This document shows, in pieces, positions 8,663 through 17,402 of a stretch of DNA of 64,000 nucleotides (position 1 is its first letter; the number at the start of each line of letters is the position of its first letter). Both the position numbers and the translations under genes were made by a program. The stretch lies in contig OZ252006.1 of the NCBI GenBank assembly GCA_965247175.1, positions 434,001 through 498,000 of the forward strand, given 5' to 3'. This DNA is from JANQMX01 sp965247175. GTDB taxonomy: Bacteria > Pseudomonadota > Alphaproteobacteria > Kiloniellales > DSM-21159. The notes below the pieces were generated by a model. It was not told the origin of the DNA, made no database searches, and worked only from the letters and a program-made list of their open reading frames with translations.

Positions 8663-8959
8663 TTAGTGGCCTTGGTGGCTCTTCTCGAAGGCTGCCTTCT
8701 GTTCGGGAGTCGCTTCGGTCTGATACTTCGCCTTCCACTCGGCGAAGGGCATGCCGTAGATGATCTCGCGGGAGCTATCCTTGTCGAGCGCGACACCGTG
8801 CTCGGCGGCCGCTTCGGCGTACCACTTTGACAGGCAGTTGCGGCAGAAGCCGGCCATGTTCATCAGGTCGATGTTCTGTACATCCTTGCGCTCGCGCAGA
8901 TGCTCAACCAAGCGTCGGAAGGCCGCTGCCTCCAGCTCCGTGCGTGTTTTCTCGTCCAT
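8663..8959 (-). CDS. DUF1244 family protein
   Basis: This is a 98-residue protein that fits DUF1244: a basic helical N-terminus, a GFCRNCLSKWY motif with two closely spaced cysteines, and an acidic IIYGMPFAEWK segment. The function of the family is unknown; the cysteine pair could be redox-active or bind metal, but only two are visible. It lies 42 bases downstream of the YbdK-like gene and upstream of gapR on the same strand. Confidence 0.88.
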   Translation of the reverse strand: MDEKTRTELEAAAFRRLVEHLRERKDVQNIDLMNMAGFCRNCLSKWYAEAAAEHGVALDKDSSREIIYGMPFAEWKAKYQTEATPEQKAAFEKSHQGH

Positions 8960-9001
8960 TCTCGGTCCCTATTGGCTTGTTCTTGCCGCTGCCCGCCCGG
9001 G

Positions 9002-10231
9002 TCAGCTGGCGCTGATGGTCGGCGCGCGGGGCGGGCTCTTCTGCAGAGAGATATCGGCTGTCCCTTCGAGGCCCGCAACGGTTTCCTCGATCAGAAAGTC
9101 GACAACGCGCACCAGAGCTTCCTGGTGGCTGGCGCCCTCGGCCCGCGCCGTTTCATAGGTTGCCAACTGGCGATGGGCGCTGGTGCCGCGCTTGACGATG
9201 CGCCGCGCGCTCTGCACCGACTTCCAGCAGCCGAGCGCTTCTGCATCTTCCTGCACCAGGCTGATGATCTCTTCCAGCAAGTCCTCGTAGGGCACCACAC
9301 TGCCGCGGCCGAAATCGACCAGGCCGGCATCCATGCCATAGCGTTGGGCGCGCCAGCGGTTTTCCTCGATCAGGAGATTGCGGTAGCGCCGCCAACGCTG
9401 GTTCTGCCCCTTCAGGCGGTACAGCATCCTGAGCAGGCAAAGATAGATAGCCGCCACGGCCCAGCCGTCCTGAACGTGGGTGCAGACGTCGGGGATGCGC
9501 AGCTCCAGGGTCGGAAAACGCGCCGACGGGCGCACGTCCCACCAGAGCTTGCTGGCATCCTCGAAGATCCCGGCCTTTACCAGCACGTCGACGTGCTGCT
9601 GGTACTCCCCGAAAGAGTCGAAGGACTCCGGTAGGCCGGTGCGCGGCAATTCGTCGAATACGGCGAGGCGGTAGGACTTGAGCCCGGAGCGCTCTCCCCG
9701 CCAAAAGGGTGAGGAAGTCGAGAGCGCCAGGAGATGCGGCAGGAAGTAACTCACCTGGCTCATCAGGTCGACGCGCAGGTCGTCGTCATCCAGTCCGACG
9801 TGAACGTGCATGCCGCAAATGACCAAGCGTCGAGCGACGCCTTCCATGTCGCGAGCCAGGACGTTGTAGCGCTCCTTATCCGTGTGCTTGAGCGATTCCC
9901 AAGTGGCGAAGGGATGCGTCGAGGCGGCGATGGGCGCCAGATCATAAGTGCCGGCGACTTCGGCCACGCAGCGCCGCAGTGCGGCGATCTCCCCGGCGGC
10001 CTCGATCAAGGTATCGCACTTGGTCGTGCCTACTTCGATCTGGCACTGCAGGAATTCCGGGCTGACCTGGCTTTCCAGCCGCTTTTCGCAGTCTTCAAGA
10101 AGACCCGGCGGCGCATCGACGACGAGGTCCCGGCTTTCCTTTTCGACGAGAAGATACTCTTCCTCGATGCCAACCGTGAAAGGCGGCTCTGCGCTCTTCA
10201 CACTAGGAGCGCTTCTGACAGATCCGGCCAA
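9002..10231 (-). CDS. Carboxylate-amine ligase, YbdK family (GCS2)
   Basis: This 409-residue protein belongs to the glutamate-cysteine-ligase-like GCS2/YbdK family of ATP-dependent carboxylate-amine ligases. Marks are the VGIEEEYLLV motif at about residue 20, an ICGMHVHVG motif in the middle and the conserved LELRIPD segment in the C-terminal half. E. coli YbdK has weak glutamate-cysteine ligase activity, but most members have no confirmed substrate. Its 5' end overlaps the 3' end of the N-formylglutamate amidohydrolase gene by 34 bases on the same strand, so the two are very probably one operon. The two families often lie together, which hints at a shared glutamyl-compound metabolism. Confidence 0.9.
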   Translation of the reverse strand: MAGSVRSAPSVKSAEPPFTVGIEEEYLLVEKESRDLVVDAPPGLLEDCEKRLESQVSPEFLQCQIEVGTTKCDTLIEAAGEIAALRRCVAEVAGTYDLAPIAASTHPFATWESLKHTDKERYNVLARDMEGVARRLVICGMHVHVGLDDDDLRVDLMSQVSYFLPHLLALSTSSPFWRGERSGLKSYRLAVFDELPRTGLPESFDSFGEYQQHVDVLVKAGIFEDASKLWWDVRPSARFPTLELRIPDVCTHVQDGWAVAAIYLCLLRMLYRLKGQNQRWRRYRNLLIEENRWRAQRYGMDAGLVDFGRGSVVPYEDLLEEIISLVQEDAEALGCWKSVQSARRIVKRGTSAHRQLATYETARAEGASHQEALVRVVDFLIEETVAGLEGTADISLQKSPPRAPTISAS

Positions 10232-11007
10232 GGCAATTCCTCTCTCGCCTCAAAAAGCGCGTCATCCTGCGCCAGCTCGCGCAATACGGAAAAAAGCGTA
10301 TCCGTCCAAGCCTCGGCGCCATGATGCGTATCGATCAAGTCTTGCCGTATTTCGACAACCGTGCAAGCGAGCCCCGCCGCCTCGCCGTGGGCATGCAGGC
10401 CGTAGTCTACGGCGGAGGTGCCGCTGTAGGGCACGTTGTCCCCGACATTGAGGCCTTTTCCGGACAGCGCTTCGATCAGGCTGTCGGCCAGCCGGCGGTC
10501 CCGATCCGAGAGACAGGAAACCTCCCAAGGGCGCGGGACTCCGTCCAGGCTGGGCGTGAAGCTGTGCATCATCAAGAGGGCCGGCGCCACGCCCATTGCC
10601 CGCCGCGCGGCGATCATTCGCGCGATGGCATTGTGATAGGGCTGAAAGAAGGTGGCCAAGCGCGCTTCCCGTTCCGCAGGCTGAATGCCGCGATTGCCGG
10701 GCACAGGGGTGTGGTCGCTCACCTCGGGGATGGAGCTTCTTGCTTCCGGGCGGCGGTTGGGATCGACCACGAGCCGGGAGAAACCGCTGAGAACGGCCGG
10801 AGCGTCCAGCCGCTGGGCCAAGCTGCGAGTCACTTCGGCTATTCCGATGTCGTAGCCGATGTGGCGCGACAGCTCGGTCTCATCCAAGCCCAGGCACTGA
10901 AAATCACGCGGAATGAAGTTGCTGGCGTGATCGCACGTCAGGAGAAAGGACGAGCGTCCGCTGGGATTGACAACAGTGAAGGGCCCAGGCTCGTCGAGGC
11001 CAAGCAT
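10198..11007 (-). CDS. N-formylglutamate amidohydrolase family protein
   Basis: This 269-residue protein has the hallmarks of the FGase family: an early CDHASNFIP motif, RLVVDPNR in the middle, a LLMMHSFTP motif and a late VEIRQDL segment. Enzymes of the family hydrolyse N-formyl-glutamate to formate and glutamate in histidine catabolism, with the Cys-Asp-His and His residues as likely zinc ligands. No hut genes are nearby, so this member may act on another N-acyl-amino acid. It lies first in the run that continues through the YbdK-like gene, DUF1244 and gapR, and is divergent from the hydroxyproline epimerase gene. Confidence 0.88.
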   Translation of the reverse strand: MLGLDEPGPFTVVNPSGRSSFLLTCDHASNFIPRDFQCLGLDETELSRHIGYDIGIAEVTRSLAQRLDAPAVLSGFSRLVVDPNRRPEARSSIPEVSDHTPVPGNRGIQPAEREARLATFFQPYHNAIARMIAARRAMGVAPALLMMHSFTPSLDGVPRPWEVSCLSDRDRRLADSLIEALSGKGLNVGDNVPYSGTSAVDYGLHAHGEAAGLACTVVEIRQDLIDTHHGAEAWTDTLFSVLRELAQDDALFEAREELPWPDLSEALLV

Positions 11008-11142
11008 CCGTGTTTATCTCGGTGATGGGACTTGAACGTGTAGACCTCAGCGACATAGCTTCGCGCCGGCCAACTCGCAAGCCTGCCTAGCCCATGAGGC
11101 GCGCGTTTGCCTCATAAGATGCACGTTGAACAACGGTAAGAT

Positions 11143-12153
11143 ATGGCCTTCAAACCCAACACCTTCTTCTGCGTGGACGGCCATACCTGCGGCAATCCGG
11201 TGCGCCTGATCGCCGCCGGGGGGCCGCCGCTCGACGGCGAAAGCATGAGTGCCCGTCGGCAGGATTTCCTGGCGCGCTACGACTGGATCCGCACAGCCCT
11301 GATGTTCGAGCCGCGGGGTCATGACATGATGTCCGGCTCCATCCTCATGCCGCCCACGCGTGAGGACTGCGATGTCGGTGTGCTTTTCGTCGAGACCAGC
11401 GGCTGTCTTCCCATGTGCGGTCATGGCACCATCGGAACGGTGACCTTTGCGCTTGAGCGGGGCTTGGCCCAGCCGAGCGAGCCCGGCGTGCTTAAGCTCG
11501 ATACGCCGGCCGGCCGCGTCGATGCTCACTACCGGAAAGGCGAGGGCGGGCGCATCGCCTCGGTGCGCATCACCAACATTGCCAGCTTTCTCGCTGTAGA
11601 GGGTCTGGAAGTCGACTGCCCGGAGCTCGGCCGACTCACGTTGGATGTGGCCTACGGCGGAAACTTCTATGCCATCGTCGAGCCCCAGGCGAACTTCGGC
11701 GGGCTCGAGTCTCTCTCGCCGGGCGATGTTCTGCGCCTGTCGCCGCTGCTGCGCCAAGTGGTGAATGACGCCATCGAGGTGGCCCACCCAGAAGACCAGA
11801 CGATTCGCGGCGTCAGCCACGTTATGTGGACTGGGGCGCCGCGCCATCCCGAGGCTCATGGCCGCAATGCCGTGTTCTACGGCGACAAGGCGATCGACCG
11901 CTCCCCGTGCGGAACCGGCACTTCGGCACGCATGGCCCAGCTTGCCGCCCGTGGCGTGCTTGCCCCGGGAGACGACTTCGTCCACGAGAGCATCATCGGC
12001 AGCCTGTTCCACGGTAGAGTGGAAAGCGCCTGTGCTGTAAGCAACCAATCGGCGATTATACCCTCAATCGAGGGATGGGCCCGAATGACCGGCCTCAACA
12101 CCATCTTCGTCGACGAATCCGACCCCTTTGCGCACGGATTCCAACTGGTCTAG
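11143..12153 (+). CDS. 4-hydroxyproline epimerase-like (proline racemase family)
   Basis: This 336-residue protein is in the proline racemase superfamily. Both catalytic cysteines are present: Cys92 in MCGHGT and Cys256 in SPCGTGTSA. The two-Cys form is that of racemases/epimerases; the related dehydratases carry Thr instead of the second Cys. The best guess is epimerization of trans-4-hydroxy-L-proline to cis-4-hydroxy-D-proline, the first step of bacterial hydroxyproline use. No dehydrogenase or deaminase of that pathway follows directly. A FadR-type regulator gene lies 145 bases downstream on the same strand, with its own palindrome, and may control it. Confidence 0.85.
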   Translation: MAFKPNTFFCVDGHTCGNPVRLIAAGGPPLDGESMSARRQDFLARYDWIRTALMFEPRGHDMMSGSILMPPTREDCDVGVLFVETSGCLPMCGHGTIGTVTFALERGLAQPSEPGVLKLDTPAGRVDAHYRKGEGGRIASVRITNIASFLAVEGLEVDCPELGRLTLDVAYGGNFYAIVEPQANFGGLESLSPGDVLRLSPLLRQVVNDAIEVAHPEDQTIRGVSHVMWTGAPRHPEAHGRNAVFYGDKAIDRSPCGTGTSARMAQLAARGVLAPGDDFVHESIIGSLFHGRVESACAVSNQSAIIPSIEGWARMTGLNTIFVDESDPFAHGFQLV

Positions 12154-12246
12154 CGCAGGTCAGGGTGCGGCTGCGCCTGGTATATTTCATGCCGACAGCA
12201 GAACATTTCGGCCCTGCCTTGACGCTGCAGGGAAGGCCACCCACGT

Positions 12247-12257
12247 TGGTCATACCA
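12247..12257 (+). promoter_or_regulatory. FadR-type operator, TGGT-N3-ACCA
   Basis: The 11-base perfect palindrome TGGTCATACCA lies 42 bases before the start of the GntR/FadR-family gene. It matches the TNGT-N3-ACNA core that FadR-group GntR regulators bind. Its place in the promoter suggests autoregulation. No other copy was noticed by eye in the window. Confidence 0.6.
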
Positions 12258-12298
12258 CTAGACCTGTATTTTCGCATTGTTTGGAGCGTAATACATCG

Positions 12299-13060
12299 AT
12301 GAAGCACCGTTTTCTTTCTGCCATGGCGAGCGATCCCCGCTTCGATACGATCAAGCGAGAGCGAGTCTCAGATCGTATCTCTCAGAATCTCCTGAAGCTC
12401 ATCGCCTCTGGAGAATTGGCGCCGGGCGAACGCCTGCCGGGCGAGCGGCAACTGGCCGACATGATGGGTGTCAGCCGTGTTTCCGTGCGTGCCGCGCTGC
12501 AAGAGCTCAAGGCGCAAGGTTTCCTGAGCGCCGTGCAAGGCGGCGGAACCCGGGTCGTCTCGGCAGCCGGTGAGCTGATCGGTAAACACCTCGGTCGCCT
12601 TGTAGAGGCCGAGGAGCGCAACCTGCTCGATCTGATCGAGATCCGCTCCAATCTCGAGGTCTGGGCAGCAAAGCTCGCGGCCAGCAACGCCGATGAGGAG
12701 CAGCTGGCGGAGATCGAACGCATCCTGGTCATGATGGGTGATGACATGCGCCCGAAGCGCCTCAAGGCCGAGGATGACCTTTCCTTCCACATGGCAATCG
12801 CCAAGGCCTCCGGCAGCGCGGTCTACCTGCATCTGATGTCCGCGCTGACCAGCATTCTGGAAGAGCAGCTCACGGACACGCGGCTGTTGCGCTACAACAC
12901 GCCGGAGCAGGACGCCAAGTTCCTCGAGCAGCACTGGGCCATCTTCAAGGCGATCGAAGCGAAGGATCCCGAGGCAGCAGGTGCGGCCATGGCCGGGCAC
13001 CTGGATAGCGTCCAGGCCTGCTACAACGAGGAAGATGCCTATTTGAAGGCGTCGGCCTAA
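12299..13060 (+). CDS. GntR-family transcriptional regulator, FadR type
   Basis: This is a 253-residue regulator. The N-terminal winged helix (about residues 20-85) has the ERLPGERQLADMMGVSR-type recognition region, and the C-terminal 150 residues form an all-helical FCD ligand domain. I placed the start at the ATG at 12299 (MKHRF), since the longer upstream frame would cover the operator-like palindrome; an ATG at 12323 is also possible. It lies downstream of the hydroxyproline epimerase-like gene and converges on the hydrolase at 13078. Its likely ligand is a small acid such as a hydroxyproline product, an inference from context. Confidence 0.87.
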   Translation: MKHRFLSAMASDPRFDTIKRERVSDRISQNLLKLIASGELAPGERLPGERQLADMMGVSRVSVRAALQELKAQGFLSAVQGGGTRVVSAAGELIGKHLGRLVEAEERNLLDLIEIRSNLEVWAAKLAASNADEEQLAEIERILVMMGDDMRPKRLKAEDDLSFHMAIAKASGSAVYLHLMSALTSILEEQLTDTRLLRYNTPEQDAKFLEQHWAIFKAIEAKDPEAAGAAMAGHLDSVQACYNEEDAYLKASA

Positions 13061-13077
13061 GGCTCCCGGGTACCCTG

Positions 13078-13914
13078 TCAGCCGGCGGGCGCTTGTCGCT
13101 CGAACCAGTCGAGGACCTGATCGATCCAGCCGGGCGGCGGACTATGGCCGCCCGGGTGTAGACAGAGCCGCAGAGCCTCATCCATCCAAAGTCGACAGCG
13201 CGTGTCGCCCTCGATCGCGAAGGTTTGCGGCAGGTCGTCATCGAGCCCGGCGGCCTTACGCAGCACCTGCATGCCTGTGAAAACATCGCCTTGCCGGATC
13301 GGCAGGCCGGGGATCTGCCGCCCCTCGATCGGCACCACCTTGTCGGTCCAGCCGTGGTGGTGCAGCAGCTTCACTGGTCCTGAACAGGCCTCGGGCAGGG
13401 GACGCCAAAACGCGCCAGACGCCGGCGCGAAGGCCGTGAAGCCTGCTGGGTCGTGACAGGCGATGTCCCAGACCATGGAACCACCGCGGGAGAAGCCGGT
13501 CATCAGCACTCGGTCGCGGTCAATCTCATATCGCCGGGCCAGGTCTTCCAGAACCGCGCGAGCGAAGCCGGCCTCATCACGCCAGGGCGGTGTGCCGTCG
13601 CGCACCGACCAATCATTGCGCTGCGGGGCGAGCGGGCCAGGCGTGCCGTCGAGGGCGACAAAGAGGTAGCCCCGCTGCGTGGCCGCCTCGACCACGGACG
13701 CATTCCTCAAAGCTGCGGCGCCTGAACTGCCGTAGCCGTGGAAGTGGAGGATGACGGGCATCGCAGGCAGCTCGCCTTCTGGCATCGCATAGTGGTAGCT
13801 CCCCTCGGCAATGCTGCAGGGGCCGCCTTCGATACAGTCCAGGGCCGCGGACGCCGTGGACAGCAGAGCGAGCGCAGCACACACGCCGATCGAGAGAGTA
13901 TTCCGCAGAGACAT
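13078..13914 (-). CDS. PHB depolymerase-like secreted alpha/beta hydrolase
   Basis: This 278-residue protein has a clear signal peptide (about residues 1-23, ending in ASA). The mature part is an alpha/beta hydrolase of the LpqC/poly(3-hydroxybutyrate) depolymerase group: LHFHGYGSSG near the oxyanion region, the nucleophile elbow TGFSRGGSM and a late HPGGHSPP that supplies the His. It would act outside the cytoplasm on an ester such as a short polyester or feruloyl/acetyl ester. The substrate cannot be named. It converges on the regulator gene and runs in the same direction as the GNAT and IclR genes. Confidence 0.82.
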   Translation of the reverse strand: MSLRNTLSIGVCAALALLSTASAALDCIEGGPCSIAEGSYHYAMPEGELPAMPVILHFHGYGSSGAAALRNASVVEAATQRGYLFVALDGTPGPLAPQRNDWSVRDGTPPWRDEAGFARAVLEDLARRYEIDRDRVLMTGFSRGGSMVWDIACHDPAGFTAFAPASGAFWRPLPEACSGPVKLLHHHGWTDKVVPIEGRQIPGLPIRQGDVFTGMQVLRKAAGLDDDLPQTFAIEGDTRCRLWMDEALRLCLHPGGHSPPPGWIDQVLDWFERQAPAG

Positions 13915-13966
13915 GGCCGGGAAGCTAGCCGGTGCGCTGAGACCTACAAGCCCGCAATGTGTAATT

Positions 13967-14437
13967 TCACAGAGACTTGTTCATGTGGACCCGCAGGTGC
14001 TTGTCCAGACCGTGTTCCGGCAAAGCCCGATGGCTCTCGCGAAAGCCACGGCGCTCATAGAAGCGGACCAAATGCTCCATCATCAGCGGGGTGTGCAGAG
14101 AGAGGGTGGAGGCGCCGGCCGTGCGCGCTTCGGTTTCGACAAACCGCAGGAGTTGGCTTCCCAAGCTGTTGCCGTGCTGTTCAGGCGCGACGGCAAGCTC
14201 ATCAACCTTCCAACCGGCTTGCGAATGGCTGACGATGGCAACGCCAACGACGCTTTCATCGATCAACGCACCGTAGACTCGGGCGTCTGCGACGGCGTCG
14301 GGGAGCTGGCGATAGGTCTCGGGGTCATGCGTTCTGCCAAGCTGACGAACCAAGGGTTCGAAGGCAGCCTTGAGCACGAGCTCGGCGGCTGCCGTCTCTT
14401 GCGGACGAAGCAGCCGGTAGCTTGGCGTATTGCTCAT
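13967..14437 (-). CDS. GNAT-family N-acetyltransferase
   Basis: This 156-residue protein carries the GNAT acetyl-CoA fold, seen in the VDELAVAPEQHGNSLGSQLL segment, where the Gln/Arg-x-x-Gly-x-Gly/Ser turn binds the pyrophosphate, followed by a late FYERRGF motif. Its ATG overlaps the stop of the IclR gene in a TCAT (ATGA) arrangement, so it is translated from the same message. The substrate is unknown. Confidence 0.82.
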   Translation of the reverse strand: MSNTPSYRLLRPQETAAAELVLKAAFEPLVRQLGRTHDPETYRQLPDAVADARVYGALIDESVVGVAIVSHSQAGWKVDELAVAPEQHGNSLGSQLLRFVETEARTAGASTLSLHTPLMMEHLVRFYERRGFRESHRALPEHGLDKHLRVHMNKSL

Positions 14438-15255
14438 TGAGGTATCTGCCCGCCGATCGCATCGGTGATCTCGCGCGCGGCTTGCTTGACCAGGGAGGCG
14501 AGCTGGCCCAGCCGGTCGTCGGGCATGCGCACCGTTGGCCCTGAGATCGAGACGCCGGCGACGGCCTCCCCATGGGCGTTGTAGATGGGGCAGGCGATGC
14601 AGCGCATGCCGTCATGGCGCTCCTCATCGTCCAGCGACCAGCCGCGTGCGCGAACCTCGGCGAGGTCATCGACCAGGGCATCCGGCGTGACCAGCGTCTT
14701 TCGGGTGTACTCAGGCAGGCCTTTCCGGCCGACCAGACGCCGAACCTCCTCGTCCCCGCGCTCCGCAAGCAGGGCCTTGCCGATGCCGGAGGCATGCATC
14801 GGCCCGCGCGAGCCGGGGCGGAAGAAGGCGCGGATGGCTTCATGAGTTTCGACCTGGGAGACGAAGACCACATCGCCGTCCTCCTCGATCGCCAAGTTGG
14901 CCGTCTCGCCGCTGCGTTCCATCAAGGCATGCATGACGGGACGGCCGACATCGACGATCTTGGTGCCGCGGGCGAAGGCGCTGCCGGCGCGAAAGGCCTC
15001 GACACCGACGCGCCATAAGCCCTCGGCCTCGTTGTTCATGACGAAGCCGTGGCCCTCCATCGTGGTCAGGAGGCGATAGGCGGTGGCCGGTGCGAGTTCC
15101 GAGCGCTGCGCCACTTCACTCAAGGTCAGGCCGTCGAACTCGGCGAGGAGCTTAAGCAGCTTCAGTGCGCGGTCGAGCGTTTGGACCGAGCCGCTGGCTT
15201 CCTTCGATCGATTGAGGCGCGGCCGTCCGCGCGGCTTCTGTGCAGAGTCTGGCAT
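14434..15255 (-). CDS. IclR-family regulator, probable controller of the glyoxylate operon
   Basis: This is a 273-residue IclR-type regulator. A basic N-terminal tail (RGRPRLNRSK) is followed by a winged helix (about residues 25-90, with ELAPATAYRLLTTME as recognition helix) and an effector domain with GMRCIACPIYN and the late SISGP signature. I set the start at ATG 15255 because the longer frame runs through the AT-rich promoter and adds about 58 low-complexity residues. It is divergent from gcl across 270 AT-rich bases with two inverted repeats. IclR relatives such as AllR control gcl operons and sense glyoxylate, which fits this position. Confidence 0.88.
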   Translation of the reverse strand: MPDSAQKPRGRPRLNRSKEASGSVQTLDRALKLLKLLAEFDGLTLSEVAQRSELAPATAYRLLTTMEGHGFVMNNEAEGLWRVGVEAFRAGSAFARGTKIVDVGRPVMHALMERSGETANLAIEEDGDVVFVSQVETHEAIRAFFRPGSRGPMHASGIGKALLAERGDEEVRRLVGRKGLPEYTRKTLVTPDALVDDLAEVRARGWSLDDEERHDGMRCIACPIYNAHGEAVAGVSISGPTVRMPDDRLGQLASLVKQAAREITDAIGGQIPQ

Positions 15256-15365
15256 GGACGTCAGTCTCAGTTTCCTGTGCGCTGCCGTTCGCCGGCATGC
15301 TCTGATGGTTGGAGAAATAGGCGTCACACCCTGAGTCTCAAACCGAAAAAAGTTTTTGTAAAATG

Positions 15366-15379
15366 TTCTCTCTGGAGAA
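15366..15379 (+). promoter_or_regulatory. Inverted repeat TTCTC-N4-GAGAA in the iclR/gcl promoter
   Basis: TTCTC (15366-15370) and GAGAA (15375-15379) form a perfect 5-bp inverted repeat around four bases, in the AT-rich gap between the divergent IclR and gcl genes. It may be a half of the regulator's binding region or part of a promoter. Confidence 0.35.
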
Positions 15380-15418
15380 TGAAAAAACGAAAAACACCAA
15401 TAATTCAATGCCGAAGGC

Positions 15419-15443
15419 TTATTTTTCATATAATGAAAAATAA
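15419..15443 (+). promoter_or_regulatory. 25-base AT-rich palindrome, likely IclR operator
   Basis: Two perfect 11-base arms (TTATTTTTCAT at 15419-15429 and ATGAAAAATAA at 15433-15443) flank an ATA spacer. It is 83 bases before the gcl start. A TTTCAT/ATGAAA palindrome is similar in style to operators of IclR-family regulators such as KdgR. Perfect arms of this length would be rare by chance in this GC-rich DNA. Confidence 0.6.
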
Positions 15444-15525
15444 TGTCGAAAAAATTGACAAATTAGTCGTCGCAACCCAGTTTCTAGCCTAACGACGAAC
15501 TTATGAGACGTTGGGAGGTTAAGCC

Positions 15526-17373
15526 ATGGCCAAGATGCGTGCCGTAGACGCCGCCGTCCGCATCCTCGAGAAAGAAGGCATCACCTGCGCCTTCGGTGTT
15601 CCGGGTGCTGCTATCAATCCTCTTTACTCGGCGCTGCGCGCGCGTGGCTCGGTCCGCCACATCCTGGCCCGCCACGTCGAAGGCGCCTCGCACATGGCCG
15701 AGGGCTACACCCGCGCCCAGGCCGGCAACATCGGCGTTTGCATCGGCACCTCGGGCCCGGCGGGCACCGACATGATCACGGGGCTCTACTCGGCGTCAGC
15801 CGACTCTATCCCGATCCTCTGCATCACCGGGCAGGCGCCACGGCCGAAGCTCGACAAGGAAGACTTCCAGGCGGTCGACATCGCCTCCATCGCCAAGCCG
15901 GTCACAAAGATGGCCGTGACGGTGCTCGAGCCGGCGCAGGTCCCGACCGTGTTCCAGAAGGCTTTCCATCTCATGCGCTCTGGCCGCCCGGGTCCGGTGC
16001 TGATTGACCTGCCGGTCGATGTGCAGAACACGGAGATCGAGTTCGACGTCGAGAGCTACGCGCCACTCGAGCCCTACAAGCCGCGCGCAACCCGCATTCA
16101 GGCTGAGCGAGCTTTGGAGATGCTCAACGCCTCTGAGCGGCCGCTGATCGTCGCCGGCGGCGGCATCATCAATGCCGATGCCTGTGAGGAGCTTGTGGAG
16201 TTCGCCGAGATTATCGGCGTGCCGGTCATTCCCACCCTGATGGGCTGGGGCAGTATTCCCGACGACCATCCCTTGATGGCCGGCATGGTGGGCCTGCAGA
16301 CAAGCCATCGCTACGGCAACGCCACCTTCCTCAAGTCTGACTTCGTCTTTGGCATCGGCAACCGCTGGGCCAACCGCCATACGGGCTCGGTGGAGACCTA
16401 CCGCGGCGAGCGAAAGTTCATTCATGTCGATATCGAGCCGACACAGATCGGCCGGGTCTTCGGTCCCGATCTCGGCATCGTCTCCGACGCCAAGGCGGCC
16501 CTGGAGGCCTTCATCGAGGTTGCAAAGGAGTGGAAGGCGGCGGGCAAGCTGACCGACCGCAGCGTGTGGGCGGCCGAGTGCGAGCACCGCAAGCACCATA
16601 TGCTGCGCAAGACGCACTATGACGAAGTTCCGCTCAAGCCGCAGCGGGTCTATGAGGAGATGAACGACGCCTTCGACCGCGACACCTGCTATGTCACTAC
16701 CATCGGCCTGTCGCAGATCGCCGGCGCTCAGTTCCTGCGCGTCTTTGAGCCGCGCAACTGGATCAACTGCGGGCAGGCGGGACCGCTCGGCTGGACCCTG
16801 CCGGCGGCGCTTGGCGTGCGGGCCGCGCTACCCGACAAGAAGATCGTCGCGCTCTCCGGCGACTACGACTTCCAGTTCCTCATCGAGGAGCTGGCGGTGG
16901 GCGCGCAGCACAAGCTGCCCTTCCTGCAGATTGTCGTGAACAACTCCTATCTCGGTCTTATCCGCCAGGCCCAGCGCGGCTTCGAGATGGACTTCGAGGT
17001 CAGCCTGGCCTTCGAGAACATCAATGCTGCGGAAAAAGAGGACAGCGACGCCGTGCCCGGCTATGGTGTCGATCACGTCGCCGTCGCCGAGGGGCTGGGC
17101 TGCAAGGCTATCCGGGTCAAGAGCCCGAACGAGTTCAAAGAAGCCTTCGCCCGCGCCGAGGCCTTGATGGAGGAGCATCAAGTGCCTGTCGTGCTCGAGT
17201 TCATTCTTGAGCGCGTCACCAACATCTCCATGGGTACGGAGATCGACAACATCAACGAGTTCGAGGACGTTCTTTGCCTCGACCCCAGTCTGACCTTGGA
17301 AAGCGGCTGGGTCAGCATGCGGAGCGAGGGCAAGGTCTCGGCTTCGGACAACGGCAGCCCTCAAGCTGCCTGA
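15526..17373 (+). CDS. gcl: Glyoxylate carboligase (tartronate-semialdehyde synthase)
   Basis: This 615-residue TPP enzyme condenses two glyoxylates to tartronate semialdehyde and CO2. The N-terminal part contains FGVPGAAINPLYSAL and GTSGPAGTDMITGL, as in Gcl proteins; Gcl is known for a hydrophobic residue where other TPP enzymes have the N-terminal catalytic Glu, consistent with the Val seen in FGVPG. The C-terminal TPP-binding motif is ALSGDYDFQF...NNSYLGLIRQ. Length is slightly above the usual 590-600. GGGAGG at 15513-15518 is a strong ribosome binding site for ATG 15526. It is the first gene of a five-gene operon and is divergent from the IclR gene. Confidence 0.96.
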   Translation: MAKMRAVDAAVRILEKEGITCAFGVPGAAINPLYSALRARGSVRHILARHVEGASHMAEGYTRAQAGNIGVCIGTSGPAGTDMITGLYSASADSIPILCITGQAPRPKLDKEDFQAVDIASIAKPVTKMAVTVLEPAQVPTVFQKAFHLMRSGRPGPVLIDLPVDVQNTEIEFDVESYAPLEPYKPRATRIQAERALEMLNASERPLIVAGGGIINADACEELVEFAEIIGVPVIPTLMGWGSIPDDHPLMAGMVGLQTSHRYGNATFLKSDFVFGIGNRWANRHTGSVETYRGERKFIHVDIEPTQIGRVFGPDLGIVSDAKAALEAFIEVAKEWKAAGKLTDRSVWAAECEHRKHHMLRKTHYDEVPLKPQRVYEEMNDAFDRDTCYVTTIGLSQIAGAQFLRVFEPRNWINCGQAGPLGWTLPAALGVRAALPDKKIVALSGDYDFQFLIEELAVGAQHKLPFLQIVVNNSYLGLIRQAQRGFEMDFEVSLAFENINAAEKEDSDAVPGYGVDHVAVAEGLGCKAIRVKSPNEFKEAFARAEALMEEHQVPVVLEFILERVTNISMGTEIDNINEFEDVLCLDPSLTLESGWVSMRSEGKVSASDNGSPQAA

Positions 17374-17402
17374 CACAAAATCGCCAGCGGGAGGAACAGA
17401 CC

